Shown: positions 43,617 through 52,406 of the stretch, piece by piece | How the letters are laid out: every line of letters begins with the position of its first letter | How positions within the stretch are numbered: position 1 is the stretch's first letter | Assembly: GCF_029436685.1 (NCBI RefSeq) | Contig: NZ_JAROCY010000004.1 | Coordinates: 229,411-293,410 of the forward strand | Reading direction: 5' to 3' | DNA from: Novosphingobium cyanobacteriorum | Lineage (GTDB): Bacteria; Pseudomonadota; Alphaproteobacteria; Sphingomonadales; Sphingomonadaceae | DNA length: 64,000 nucleotides | Position numbers and translations under genes: made by a program | The notes under the pieces: generated by a model | Database searches by the model: none | What the model was told of the DNA's origin: nothing | Seen by the model: the letters and a program-made list of their open reading frames with translations, nothing else

Positions 43617-46547
43617 ATGAGGACTTCAATCAATTCGCGGTTCCTGATCGGAGGAGCGATGGGCGTGATGGCGCTGGCCATTGCCCTGCCGGCCTGTGCC
43701 GCAGAAGCCCAGCCGGAGCCGGCCGCCGCCGACGCTGCCGACATGCAGCCCGCCGATGCGGGTAGCGGCACCGAAATCGTCGTCACCGGCATCCGCGGTT
43801 CGCTGCAGCGGAACATGGAGATCAAGCGCGCCGCATCGGGCGTGGTTGACGCAATCTCTGCCGAGGACATCGGCAAGTTTCCTGATGCGAACGTGGCCGA
43901 CGCAATCCAGCGCCTGCCCGGCATCTCGATCCAGCGTTCGGGCGCGCGCGGCGAAGCCACCGGCGTGACCGTGCGTGGCTTCGGTGGCGACTTCAACGAC
44001 ACGCAGTTCGACGGGCGCCACCTTTCGACCGCTTCGGGCAACCGCGCGGTGGACTTCACCACGATCGGATCGGACTTCGTCCAGACGATCTCGGTCTACA
44101 AGACGCCCGACGTCGAATATGGCGCGAGCGCGATCGGCGCGACGATCAATGTCGCGTTGCCAAAACCGTTCGATTCCAATGGCACCAAGATTGCGCTGAA
44201 GGCTTCCGGTTCGGTACAGGACCGCAATGGCAAGGTGACCCCTTCAGGGGCAGGGCTGTTCAGCACGACCTTCGCTGACGACACCATGGGCTTCCTTGCC
44301 TATGCGGCCTATCGCCGGGTCGATACCGATGCGAACCAGGTGTTCATCCCGGGCTGGATCGGCAACTACTTCTATGCCTGCCAGGCCAACCCGGCCTGTC
44401 AGACCAGCGACTTCACGCCGGCGAACAAGAACAAGCTTGGCTGGTTCCCGCAGCAGGTGGGCGCCAACCAGGTTACGACCAAGGACCAGCGTATCGACGG
44501 CCGCATCGCCTATCAGTGGCGGCCAAGCGATCGTGTGCTGTTGACGATCGACGGCAACTTCACGCGCCAGACGCTCAATACGGCCACATATGGCTATGGC
44601 GCCTGGTTCAACGGTGATGACCTGCGCAATGTGAAGCAGGATAGCAACGGCACCGTCATTGATTTCAACCAGTTCGGTACGCCGATGGACTTCAATGCCA
44701 GCCTGGCGCGGACGATCAACCAGACGCACATGATCGGCGGCAACCTGAAGTGGGAGGCCACCGACCGGCTGAGCTTCGATGTCGACGTGGCAGTTTCCCG
44801 TTCGGTGCTGAACCCGGGCAACAACGGCTACGACAATGCCATGGACATCGGCTATGGCGGCACCAACGGCGATCCCAACGGGCCGTTCCTGTCCACGGGC
44901 TGCACCTATCCCGCAGGCGCGGGTCCGACCACCCCGCCACTTTCGTGCACCAACTATTCGACCGTGCTGGGCGCCAACACCGGCGTCGCCATTCTCGGGC
45001 CGAGCAAGGACTTCCTGCCGAGCATCCACGACGTGGGTCCGGCTGGCAACGTTTCCAAGTTCACCGACCGCACGGTCATCGGCAGCCACGTGATCGCCGG
45101 CTTCCCCAACTACTTCACCGACCTGGTTCGCCAGGCGAAGATTGGCGGCAAGTATGACGGGGGCGACGTCAAGGTCCGCTTCGGCGCCAGCTACCAGGAG
45201 AACAAGTTCCACCAGGAAGGGCAGAACCCCTTCGTGAACGGCACGTTCTTCCGCTATGGCGGCTATGGCGCGCCTTCGGGCCGCACCGGAGCGGTGGCGC
45301 CGCTGCCTGACAGTGTCTATCAGGGCACGATCAACACCAACGGGTTCATCCCCGGCTACAAGGGCGATCTGGCCCCGGCGATCATCGTGTATGACCCGGT
45401 GGCCGTCTACAAGGTTCTGGAAGCCACGGGCCGCGGCACCACTGCCCCGGCGTTTGACCCATCGTCCGTGCTCAACGTGCGCGAGCGGACATTCTCGGCC
45501 TATTTCAACGTCTCGTTCGACACCGAACTGGGCAACATGCCCTTCCATGTCAGCGCCGGCGTGCGCGATGAGTACACGAAGCTGACTTCGGGTGCGATCG
45601 GCCGCAATCCGGTGGTGCTGGAAACGGTGCCGACCGACCCGACGCTGATCAACGTCAAGACCTATACGCCGCAGCAGGACATCACCCGGCAGTCCAACTA
45701 CAACTATGTCCTGCCCTCGATCGACGTGAAGCTGGAGGTCACGCCCAAGCTGACCCTGCGCTTCGACGCGTCACGCACGCTGACGCGCCCGGCGCTGGGA
45801 GACCTGCGCCCGACAATCAACCTGGGCACCCTGCGCAAGGGCAGCCTTGCCGCATCGGGCGGCAACGCCAACCTCAAGCCGTACCTTGCCGACAACCTCG
45901 ATCTCGGGGCCGAATACTACTACGGCAAGAATTCGTACTTCGCGGTCAACGGTTTCATGAAGTTCATCTCGAACTTCATCGTTGGTGGTGTCAGCACGCA
46001 GACGATTAATGGTGTGATCGATCCGTTCACCAACCAGCCCGCGCAGTTCCAGGTGAACGGCAAGGTCAACGGTCCGGACGGCGTGGTGCGTGGCGTGGAA
46101 ATCGCGTGGCAGCACGTGTTCGGCGAGAGCGGCTTCGGCTTCAACGCCAACGGCACGTTTGTGAGCACCAATCGCAACTTCGATCCCAAGGACATCTCGG
46201 GTTCGGCGTTCGCGATCACCGGCCTGGCCAATTCGGCCAACTTCGTGGGCTTCTATGACAAGAATGGTCTGGAAGTGCGCGTGGCGGCCAACTGGCGTGA
46301 TAGCTACCTGCTGCAGCTTGGGCAGCGCCAGGGTGGCACCTTTGGGGCCGAGCCGGTCAACGTGAACCGGCAGTTCCAGATCGACGCCAGCGCCAGCTAC
46401 CGCATCACCCAGCAGTTCTCGGTGTTCGGTGAGGCGACGAACCTCAACAATTCGACCTACAGCACCTATGGCCGTTGGTCGAACATGGCGCTCGATACCT
46501 ACTCTTATGGCCGACGCTTTGTCTTCGGCGTGCGTTTCAACTACTGA
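43617..46547 (+). CDS. TonB-dependent receptor for xylo/arabino-oligosaccharides
   Basis: 976 aa from ATG 43617 (GGAGAGGG upstream). Signal peptide ends near PACAAEAQ. The TonB box/plug region contains GTEIVVTGIRGSLQRNMEIKR, the typical oligosaccharide-receptor block AEDIGKFPDANVADAIQRLPGISI, then TVRGFGGDFNDTQFDGRHLS and VYKTPDVEYGASAIGATINV. A large barrel ends in YGRRFVFGVRFNY. The length (~950-1000 aa) and plug type fit sugar-oligomer receptors. It heads an operon with halogenase, GH3 and GH8, and an operator of the pentose regulon precedes it. Substrate assignment is from context. Confidence 0.9.
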   Translation: MRTSINSRFLIGGAMGVMALAIALPACAAEAQPEPAAADAADMQPADAGSGTEIVVTGIRGSLQRNMEIKRAASGVVDAISAEDIGKFPDANVADAIQRLPGISIQRSGARGEATGVTVRGFGGDFNDTQFDGRHLSTASGNRAVDFTTIGSDFVQTISVYKTPDVEYGASAIGATINVALPKPFDSNGTKIALKASGSVQDRNGKVTPSGAGLFSTTFADDTMGFLAYAAYRRVDTDANQVFIPGWIGNYFYACQANPACQTSDFTPANKNKLGWFPQQVGANQVTTKDQRIDGRIAYQWRPSDRVLLTIDGNFTRQTLNTATYGYGAWFNGDDLRNVKQDSNGTVIDFNQFGTPMDFNASLARTINQTHMIGGNLKWEATDRLSFDVDVAVSRSVLNPGNNGYDNAMDIGYGGTNGDPNGPFLSTGCTYPAGAGPTTPPLSCTNYSTVLGANTGVAILGPSKDFLPSIHDVGPAGNVSKFTDRTVIGSHVIAGFPNYFTDLVRQAKIGGKYDGGDVKVRFGASYQENKFHQEGQNPFVNGTFFRYGGYGAPSGRTGAVAPLPDSVYQGTINTNGFIPGYKGDLAPAIIVYDPVAVYKVLEATGRGTTAPAFDPSSVLNVRERTFSAYFNVSFDTELGNMPFHVSAGVRDEYTKLTSGAIGRNPVVLETVPTDPTLINVKTYTPQQDITRQSNYNYVLPSIDVKLEVTPKLTLRFDASRTLTRPALGDLRPTINLGTLRKGSLAASGGNANLKPYLADNLDLGAEYYYGKNSYFAVNGFMKFISNFIVGGVSTQTINGVIDPFTNQPAQFQVNGKVNGPDGVVRGVEIAWQHVFGESGFGFNANGTFVSTNRNFDPKDISGSAFAITGLANSANFVGFYDKNGLEVRVAANWRDSYLLQLGQRQGGTFGAEPVNVNRQFQIDASASYRITQQFSVFGEATNLNNSTYSTYGRWSNMALDTYSYGRRFVFGVRFNY

Positions 46548-46619
46548 TCTAACGAGAAGGCGGCGCCGGGATCCATCCCCCGGCGTCGCCGACAAACAGG
46601 ATGGCGGAGCAGGACGCGA

Positions 46620-48182
46620 ATGGTGCGGGAAGTGCGCGATGTCGTGATCGTCGGTGGCGGCACGGCCGGATGGTTGACCGCCGCGATCATCGCCGCAAGG
46701 CACAAGGCCCGCATCGGCCACGATTTCTCCGTTACGCTGGTCGAATCCCCCAATGTGCCGATCATCGGCGTGGGCGAGGGGACTTGGCCCACACTGCGCT
46801 CCACCCTGAAGAGCGTGGGCATTTCCGAGACCGACTTCTTCCGCGAATGCGACGCCGCGTTCAAGCAGGGCGCGCTGTTCGCCAAGTGGACCACCGGGGC
46901 GGACGATGACGCCTACTACCATCCGCTGGTGCTGCCGCAGCGGTTCGGCGAGCTGAACCTGGCGCCGCACTGGCTGGCGGGGACGCTGGTGGAAGGCGGC
47001 GACAACGGCGAGACGTTCTGCGACGCGGTGTGCCCGCAGGGGCGCATCTGCGACGAGAACCTGGCCCCGAAAAGCATGACCAATGCCGAGTACGAGGGGC
47101 AGGCCAACTATGCCTACCACCTCGATGCCGGAAAATTCGCCCCGTTCATGCAGCGCCACTGCACCGAAAAGCTGGGCGTGCGCCACGTGCTGGCCGACAT
47201 GCGGCGGGTGATCCAGGACGAAAGCGGCGATATCCGCGCGATCGAGACCGAGCAGGCGGGCGAGATCGCCGGCGACCTGTTCGTGGACTGCACGGGTATG
47301 CGCAGCCTGCTGCTGGGCGAGACGCTGGGCGTACCGTTCAGGGACTGCAACGACATCCTGTTCTGCGATACCGCGCTGGCGGTGCAGGTGCCCTATCCCG
47401 ATGCGGACGCGCCGATCGCCACGCACACCATTTCCACGGCGCAATCGGCGGGCTGGATCTGGGACATCGGCCTGCCGACCCGGCGCGGGGTGGGGCATGT
47501 CTATTCCAGCCGCCACATCAGCCGCGAGGACGCCGAGGCCGAGCTGCGCGCCTATATCGGGCCGGCGGCGGACGGGCTGAGCGTGCGCAAGATCGACATA
47601 CGCTCCGGCCATCGCGAACTGTTCTGGAAGAACAACTGCGTGGCGGTGGGCCTTGCAGCGGGCTTCCTCGAGCCGCTGGAGGCATCGGCCATCGTGCTGA
47701 TCGAGCTGTCGGCAAGGATGATCGCCGACCAGATGCCCGCGCGCCGCGAGGTGATGGACATCGTGGCGCGGCGCTACAACGAAAAGACGCTGTATCGCTG
47801 GGGCCGGATCATCGACTTCCTGAAGCTGCACTATGTGCTGAGCCAGCGGCGCGACACCGCATTCTGGCGCGACAACATGGACCCGGCGACGATCCCTGAG
47901 CGGTTGCGCGACCTGATGGCGCTGTGGCGGTTCCAGCCGCCGTGGCTGCACGAGGAGTTCGACCGGGTGGACGAGGTGTTCCCCTCGGCGTCCTATCAGT
48001 ACGTGCTCTATGGCATGGGCTTCCGCTCGGAAGTCTCGGCCCGCACGCTTGAGCCCGAGGTGCGCGATGCGCGGCGGGCGCGGCGGGAGAATGCCGACAA
48101 CACCGCGCGGATGCTGACAAGCCTGCCACGCCACCGCGACCTGATCCAGCGCATCATCAAGTACGGCCTGCAGCCGGTCTGA
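46620..48182 (+). CDS. flavin-dependent tryptophan-halogenase-family protein
   Basis: 520 aa. FAD-binding VGGGTAGWLTA at the N-terminus, VGEGTWPTLRSTLK, the halogenase lysine at Lys82 in AAFKQGALFAKW (PrnA Lys79 region), the WxWxIP-like GWIWDIGLP and the Glu segment GFLEPLEASAIVLIE. Key residues look intact except that Leu replaces the Pro-preceding Ile pattern in WDIGLP. Related halogenases in TonB-receptor clusters (BrvH and Xcc4156 types) act on indoles in vitro, but a role in sugar use is not explained. It lies 72 nt after the receptor and 58 nt before GH3. Confidence 0.85.
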   Translation: MVREVRDVVIVGGGTAGWLTAAIIAARHKARIGHDFSVTLVESPNVPIIGVGEGTWPTLRSTLKSVGISETDFFRECDAAFKQGALFAKWTTGADDDAYYHPLVLPQRFGELNLAPHWLAGTLVEGGDNGETFCDAVCPQGRICDENLAPKSMTNAEYEGQANYAYHLDAGKFAPFMQRHCTEKLGVRHVLADMRRVIQDESGDIRAIETEQAGEIAGDLFVDCTGMRSLLLGETLGVPFRDCNDILFCDTALAVQVPYPDADAPIATHTISTAQSAGWIWDIGLPTRRGVGHVYSSRHISREDAEAELRAYIGPAADGLSVRKIDIRSGHRELFWKNNCVAVGLAAGFLEPLEASAIVLIELSARMIADQMPARREVMDIVARRYNEKTLYRWGRIIDFLKLHYVLSQRRDTAFWRDNMDPATIPERLRDLMALWRFQPPWLHEEFDRVDEVFPSASYQYVLYGMGFRSEVSARTLEPEVRDARRARRENADNTARMLTSLPRHRDLIQRIIKYGLQPV

Positions 48183-48240
48183 CCGACGCAGCAAAGCCTG
48201 CCGGGTCGCGACCGGAACAGAACACCAGAGAGGACCACCC

Positions 48241-50913
48241 GTGACCAAGAGTTCGACTTTGCCGCGCAGGCTTGCGCGTATGCTCCTTTCAGCGACCGCG
48301 GTGGTAACGCTAACGTCCATTTCTGCGCAGGCCCAGGGCGCGGCGGGGCAGGACCCGCGGGGCGAAGCAGACCGGCTGGCCGCGGCGCTGGTGGCGAAGA
48401 TGACCACCGATGAGAAGGTGGAGCAACTGCTCAACGTGGCGCCGGCGATCCCCCGGCTGAACGTGCCGGCCTACAACTGGTGGACAGAAAGCCTGCACGG
48501 CGCGGGCGGGGCGGTGCCGACGACGAATTTCCCCCAGTCGATCGGCCTTGCCGCGACGTTCGACCCGGCGCTGGTGCATGACGTTGCGCGGGTGATCAGC
48601 ACCGAGTTGCAGGGGCTGCACACGCTGGCGCGGCAGACCGGGCATCTGGGCAAGATCGGCACCGGGCTGGATACCTGGGCGCCCAACATCAACATCTTCC
48701 GCGATCCGCGCTGGGGGCGCGGGCAGGAGACCTATGGCGAGGACCCGTTCCTGACGGCGAAGCTGGGCGTCGCCTATGTCACCGGCATCCAGGGTGCGAA
48801 CCCGGAGCTGCCCGACGTGATCGCCACGCCCAAGCACTTTGCGGTGCATTCGGGCCCCGAACCCAGCCGTCACACCGATAACATCATGGTTTCGCGCCAT
48901 GATCTGGAGGATACCTATCTGCCCGCGTTCCGCGCCGCGATCGTGGAGGGCAAGGCCGGATCGATCATGTGCGCGTACAACCGCGTGGACGGCCAGCCCG
49001 CCTGCGCCAGCGACCTGCTGCTGAAGGACCGGCTGCGCGGGGCGTGGGGCTTCAAGGGCTATGTCGTTTCCGACTGCGACGCGGTGGTCGATATTTATGA
49101 CCGGCACAAGTATGCGACCGATGCGGCTTCCGGCGTCGCGGTCAGCCTGCTGGCGGGCATGGACAACGAATGCAACACCGGCACGATCGGCGAAGTGAAG
49201 GGCCTTGCGGATCGCTATCGCGCGGCGCTGAAGGCCGGGTATCTGACCGATGGAGACCTCGACCGCGTGCTGTTGCGGCTGTTTTCGGCGCGATACCGCA
49301 ATGGCGATCTTGCGGGCCTGAGCGCGCGACAGCCCAATGCCACGCCGGTGAGCGCGGTAGGGGCGCAGGCCGGCTGGGATCTATCGCTCAAGGCTGCGGA
49401 AAAGAGCTTGGTGCTGCTGAAGAACGGGGGCGTGCTGCCGCTTAAGCCCGGCGCGCGGGTGGCGGTGATCGGGCCGCTGGGTGATGCGACGCGGGTGCTG
49501 CGCGGCAACTATTCCTCGCCCAATTCGGCGCCGCCGATCTCGGTGGTAGAGGGCCTGCGCCGCGCGATGCCGGGCGCCAAGGTCGATTATGTGCCCTTCG
49601 CCCCCTCGATAACCGACGGTGACCTGGTGACGGACGGCAATTTCCTGACGCCCGATGGCAAGCCGGGCCTGCGCGCGGTCTATTATAACGCGCTCGACGC
49701 CTCGAAGCCGCGAGGGGAGCGCGCCTATTCCACCAAGCCGGTGGCAACGCGGATCGAGAGCAACCTTGCCAGCAGCGCGATGCAGCTGAAAGAGGTGAGC
49801 GACGCCCACCGCGTGGTTTGGGACGGCTTCTTCGTCGCACCGGAAAGCGGACTCTACAAGATGGGCGTGACCGGGGTGAAGGGCGCGATCGACGTGGGGG
49901 GCCAACCGACGATCGTGTCCGACCATTACTCGCTGTGGGGCGAGCCCCCCAAGTATGTGGAAGTGCAGCTGAAGAAGGGCGAGCGCTATCCACTGCACTT
50001 TGACATTGAGGGCGGCGGCGCGGCCGGGCCGGGGCTGTTCTGGAAGCGCATCACGCACGATCCGTGGGGCGACCTGGCGCGCGGCGCGGCCGAGGCGGAC
50101 GTGCTGGTGGCGGTGGTCGGGCTGACATCCGACCTCGAGGGTGAGGAGATGCCGCTGAAGATCGAAGGGTTCGACGGCGGCGACAAGACCAACCTGGAAC
50201 TGCCGATGGACCAGCGCGAACTGCTGATCCGCGCGCGCACGCTGGGCAAGCCGCTGGTGGTGGTTGCCATGAACGGCAGCCCGATCAACCTTTCGTGGGC
50301 CAAGGACAACGCCGACGCGCTGGTGGAAGCATGGTATCCGGGGCAGGCCGGGGGCCTGGCGGTGGGCAACGTGCTGTGGGGCAAGGCCAACCCATCGGGC
50401 CGGCTGCCGCTGACGTTCTACCGAGACATGTCCGAACTGCCGCCGTTCACCGACTATGCGATGAAGGGGCGCACCTATCGCTACTTCGCGGGCAAGCCGG
50501 TCTATGGCTTCGGCTATGGCATCAGCTACACGACGTTCGGCTATGGCGCACCGAAGGTGGAGCCTGTGGGCGCGAGCACCGCGAACGGCATCCGGGTGAC
50601 GACGCAGGTTACCAACACGGGAAGCCGGGCGGGTGAGGAAGTGGTGCAGGCCTACCTGCGCTTCCCCGACCAGCCGGGCGCGCCGCGCATCGCCCTGCGC
50701 GGGTTGCAGCGGGTGGCGCTGCAGCCGGGCGAGAGCAAGGCGGTGACAATTGAGCTTTCCCCGCGCGACCTTTCAGCGGTGCGGCCCGACGGCACGCGGC
50801 AGGTCTTCGCCGGGACCTATCGCCTGTCCGTCGGCGGTGGCCAGCCGGACAGCGGGTTGCCGGCGAGCGAAACCACCTTTGCCGTAGATCGCGTGGTGGA
50901 TCTGCCGAAGTGA
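48241..50913 (+). CDS. GH3 beta-xylosidase with PA14 insertion
   Basis: 890 aa from GTG 48241 with signal peptide (ends near ISAQAQG). GH3 N-terminal barrel: YNWWTESLHG, NIFRDPRWGRGQETYGEDP, KHFAVHSGPEPSRH, CAYNRVDGQPAC and nucleophile Asp in YVVSDCDAVVD. A PA14 domain (~480-610, VWDGFFVAPESGLYKMGV) interrupts the C-terminal sandwich, and a fibronectin-III-like domain closes it. The YNWWTE and SDCDA context is that of the bacterial xylosidase/arabinosidase subgroup. It would cleave xylose from xylo-oligosaccharides in the periplasm. The stop overlaps GH8 by 4 bp. Confidence 0.92.
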   Translation: MTKSSTLPRRLARMLLSATAVVTLTSISAQAQGAAGQDPRGEADRLAAALVAKMTTDEKVEQLLNVAPAIPRLNVPAYNWWTESLHGAGGAVPTTNFPQSIGLAATFDPALVHDVARVISTELQGLHTLARQTGHLGKIGTGLDTWAPNINIFRDPRWGRGQETYGEDPFLTAKLGVAYVTGIQGANPELPDVIATPKHFAVHSGPEPSRHTDNIMVSRHDLEDTYLPAFRAAIVEGKAGSIMCAYNRVDGQPACASDLLLKDRLRGAWGFKGYVVSDCDAVVDIYDRHKYATDAASGVAVSLLAGMDNECNTGTIGEVKGLADRYRAALKAGYLTDGDLDRVLLRLFSARYRNGDLAGLSARQPNATPVSAVGAQAGWDLSLKAAEKSLVLLKNGGVLPLKPGARVAVIGPLGDATRVLRGNYSSPNSAPPISVVEGLRRAMPGAKVDYVPFAPSITDGDLVTDGNFLTPDGKPGLRAVYYNALDASKPRGERAYSTKPVATRIESNLASSAMQLKEVSDAHRVVWDGFFVAPESGLYKMGVTGVKGAIDVGGQPTIVSDHYSLWGEPPKYVEVQLKKGERYPLHFDIEGGGAAGPGLFWKRITHDPWGDLARGAAEADVLVAVVGLTSDLEGEEMPLKIEGFDGGDKTNLELPMDQRELLIRARTLGKPLVVVAMNGSPINLSWAKDNADALVEAWYPGQAGGLAVGNVLWGKANPSGRLPLTFYRDMSELPPFTDYAMKGRTYRYFAGKPVYGFGYGISYTTFGYGAPKVEPVGASTANGIRVTTQVTNTGSRAGEEVVQAYLRFPDQPGAPRIALRGLQRVALQPGESKAVTIELSPRDLSAVRPDGTRQVFAGTYRLSVGGGQPDSGLPASETTFAVDRVVDLPK

Positions 50914-52406
50914 GACGGATGCTGCCCCTGGCGCTCTGCGCGGCACTCGTACCCACGGTGGCAATGGCGCAGGCCGCGCCCAAGCCGCAGGTGACCGAGG
51001 CGTCTACCCCGCCGCCGGGCATCGCCTTCGTGCCGCACAAGGAAGCGCAGTTGTGGAAGGTCACAGCGCGTCCCGGCGATGGCAAGGGCGCCTTCGCCAC
51101 CGGCACCTATCGCAACCTGTTCACCGAACTGCTCGGTGTTCCGCGCGACGAGGTGAAGGTCCGGATCGAGGCGACATGGCGCGCCTATTTCCATGGCGAC
51201 GGGCAGGAGCAGCGGCTCTATTTCGAGACGGGCGCCAATGCCAATGGCACGCTCGCTTATATCACCGACTGGGCCAACAACGACGCCCGATCGGAAGGCA
51301 TGAGCTATGGCATGATGATCGCGGTCCAGCTGGACCACAAGCGCGAGTTCGACGCGCTGTGGAACTGGGCCAAGACCTATATGCAGGTCACCGACCCGGC
51401 CAACCCCTCGTACGGCTATTTCGCGTGGTCGATGGGCACCGATGGCAGTCCGCGCAGCACCGGGGCCGCACCCGATGGCGAGGAATTCTTCGCCATGGCG
51501 CTCTATTTCGCGGCGAACCGGTGGGGTAATGGCGAGGGCATCTATAACTACAAGGCCGAGGCGGACCGCATCCTCACCGCGATGCGCCATCGCGAGGTGC
51601 GCAGCGGAACGCCGCCGTTCCGCATCCATCCTGACGACCCGGCGCCGTTCATCCAGCCCGACACGCCGTGGCCGAGCATCAACAACCGCGCCGAAGCCGC
51701 CGCGCTGGCCGCACAGGGCAAGGCGCCGCCCGCACCGTGGCGCGACCCCGCGCCACGGCCGCACGCGGTCGGCCCGATGATGCAGGAAAGCCATGCGATG
51801 ATCCGCTTCGTGGCTGATGTCGGCTATCCGGGATCGGACGCATCCTATCACCTGCCCGCGTTCTATGAACTGTGGGCGCGCTGGGGGCCTGAGGCGGACC
51901 GCGCGTTCTGGGCCAAGGCCGCCGATGTCAGCCGCGACTACTTCGTGCGCGTGACCAACCCACGCACCGGGCTGGCCCCCGATCACAGCTATTTCGACGG
52001 GAGCACGATGCCGACCGGCACGGGCGAGCCCTATCCCTTCGGGTATGACAGCTGGCGTACGGCCAGCAACTGGTCGGTGGACGCCAGCTGGTGGGGCAAG
52101 GATCCGCACCAGAAGGGGCTGAGCACAGCGATCCAGACGTTCCTTGCTGGCGAGGGGATCGACCGGTTCGCCGATCGTTATACGCTTGACGGCAAGGCCC
52201 TGTCTGCGCGGCATTCGCCCGGCATGGTCGCGGCCACTGCCGTGGCGGGCCTTGCCGGAACGCCGGAGCCGCTGGCGCGCGCCTTCGTGAAGGAGTTGTG
52301 GGACACGCCCATGCCGCAAGGCGAGCAACGCTATTTCGACGGCATGCTCTACCTGATGAGCATGATGCACCTTTCCGGCGAATTCCGGGTGATCCAGCCG
52401 CGTTAG
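50910..52406 (+). CDS. GH8 reducing-end xylose-releasing exo-oligoxylanase
   Basis: 498 aa from GTG 50910 (GTGA overlap with GH3); ATG 50919 gives an almost equal protein. Signal peptide ends near TVAMAQA. GH8 (alpha/alpha)6 barrel: acid Glu in RSEGMSYGMMIAVQLD, YGYFAWSMGTDGSP, DGEEFFAMALYFAANRWG and DSWRTASNWSVDASWW. This is the Rex subgroup, which removes xylose from the reducing end of xylo-oligosaccharides, complementary to the non-reducing-end action of GH3. Last gene of the receptor operon, overlapping the convergent GH95 end by 4 nt. Confidence 0.9.
   Translation: MRRMLPLALCAALVPTVAMAQAAPKPQVTEASTPPPGIAFVPHKEAQLWKVTARPGDGKGAFATGTYRNLFTELLGVPRDEVKVRIEATWRAYFHGDGQEQRLYFETGANANGTLAYITDWANNDARSEGMSYGMMIAVQLDHKREFDALWNWAKTYMQVTDPANPSYGYFAWSMGTDGSPRSTGAAPDGEEFFAMALYFAANRWGNGEGIYNYKAEADRILTAMRHREVRSGTPPFRIHPDDPAPFIQPDTPWPSINNRAEAAALAAQGKAPPAPWRDPAPRPHAVGPMMQESHAMIRFVADVGYPGSDASYHLPAFYELWARWGPEADRAFWAKAADVSRDYFVRVTNPRTGLAPDHSYFDGSTMPTGTGEPYPFGYDSWRTASNWSVDASWWGKDPHQKGLSTAIQTFLAGEGIDRFADRYTLDGKALSARHSPGMVAATAVAGLAGTPEPLARAFVKELWDTPMPQGEQRYFDGMLYLMSMMHLSGEFRVIQPR

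Noticed and set aside
45771..48434. An 887-codon frame on the minus strand opposite the TonB receptor and halogenase
   Set aside because: The plus-strand proteins have clear families and active sites. The antisense frame has no recognisable feature and crosses two real genes.
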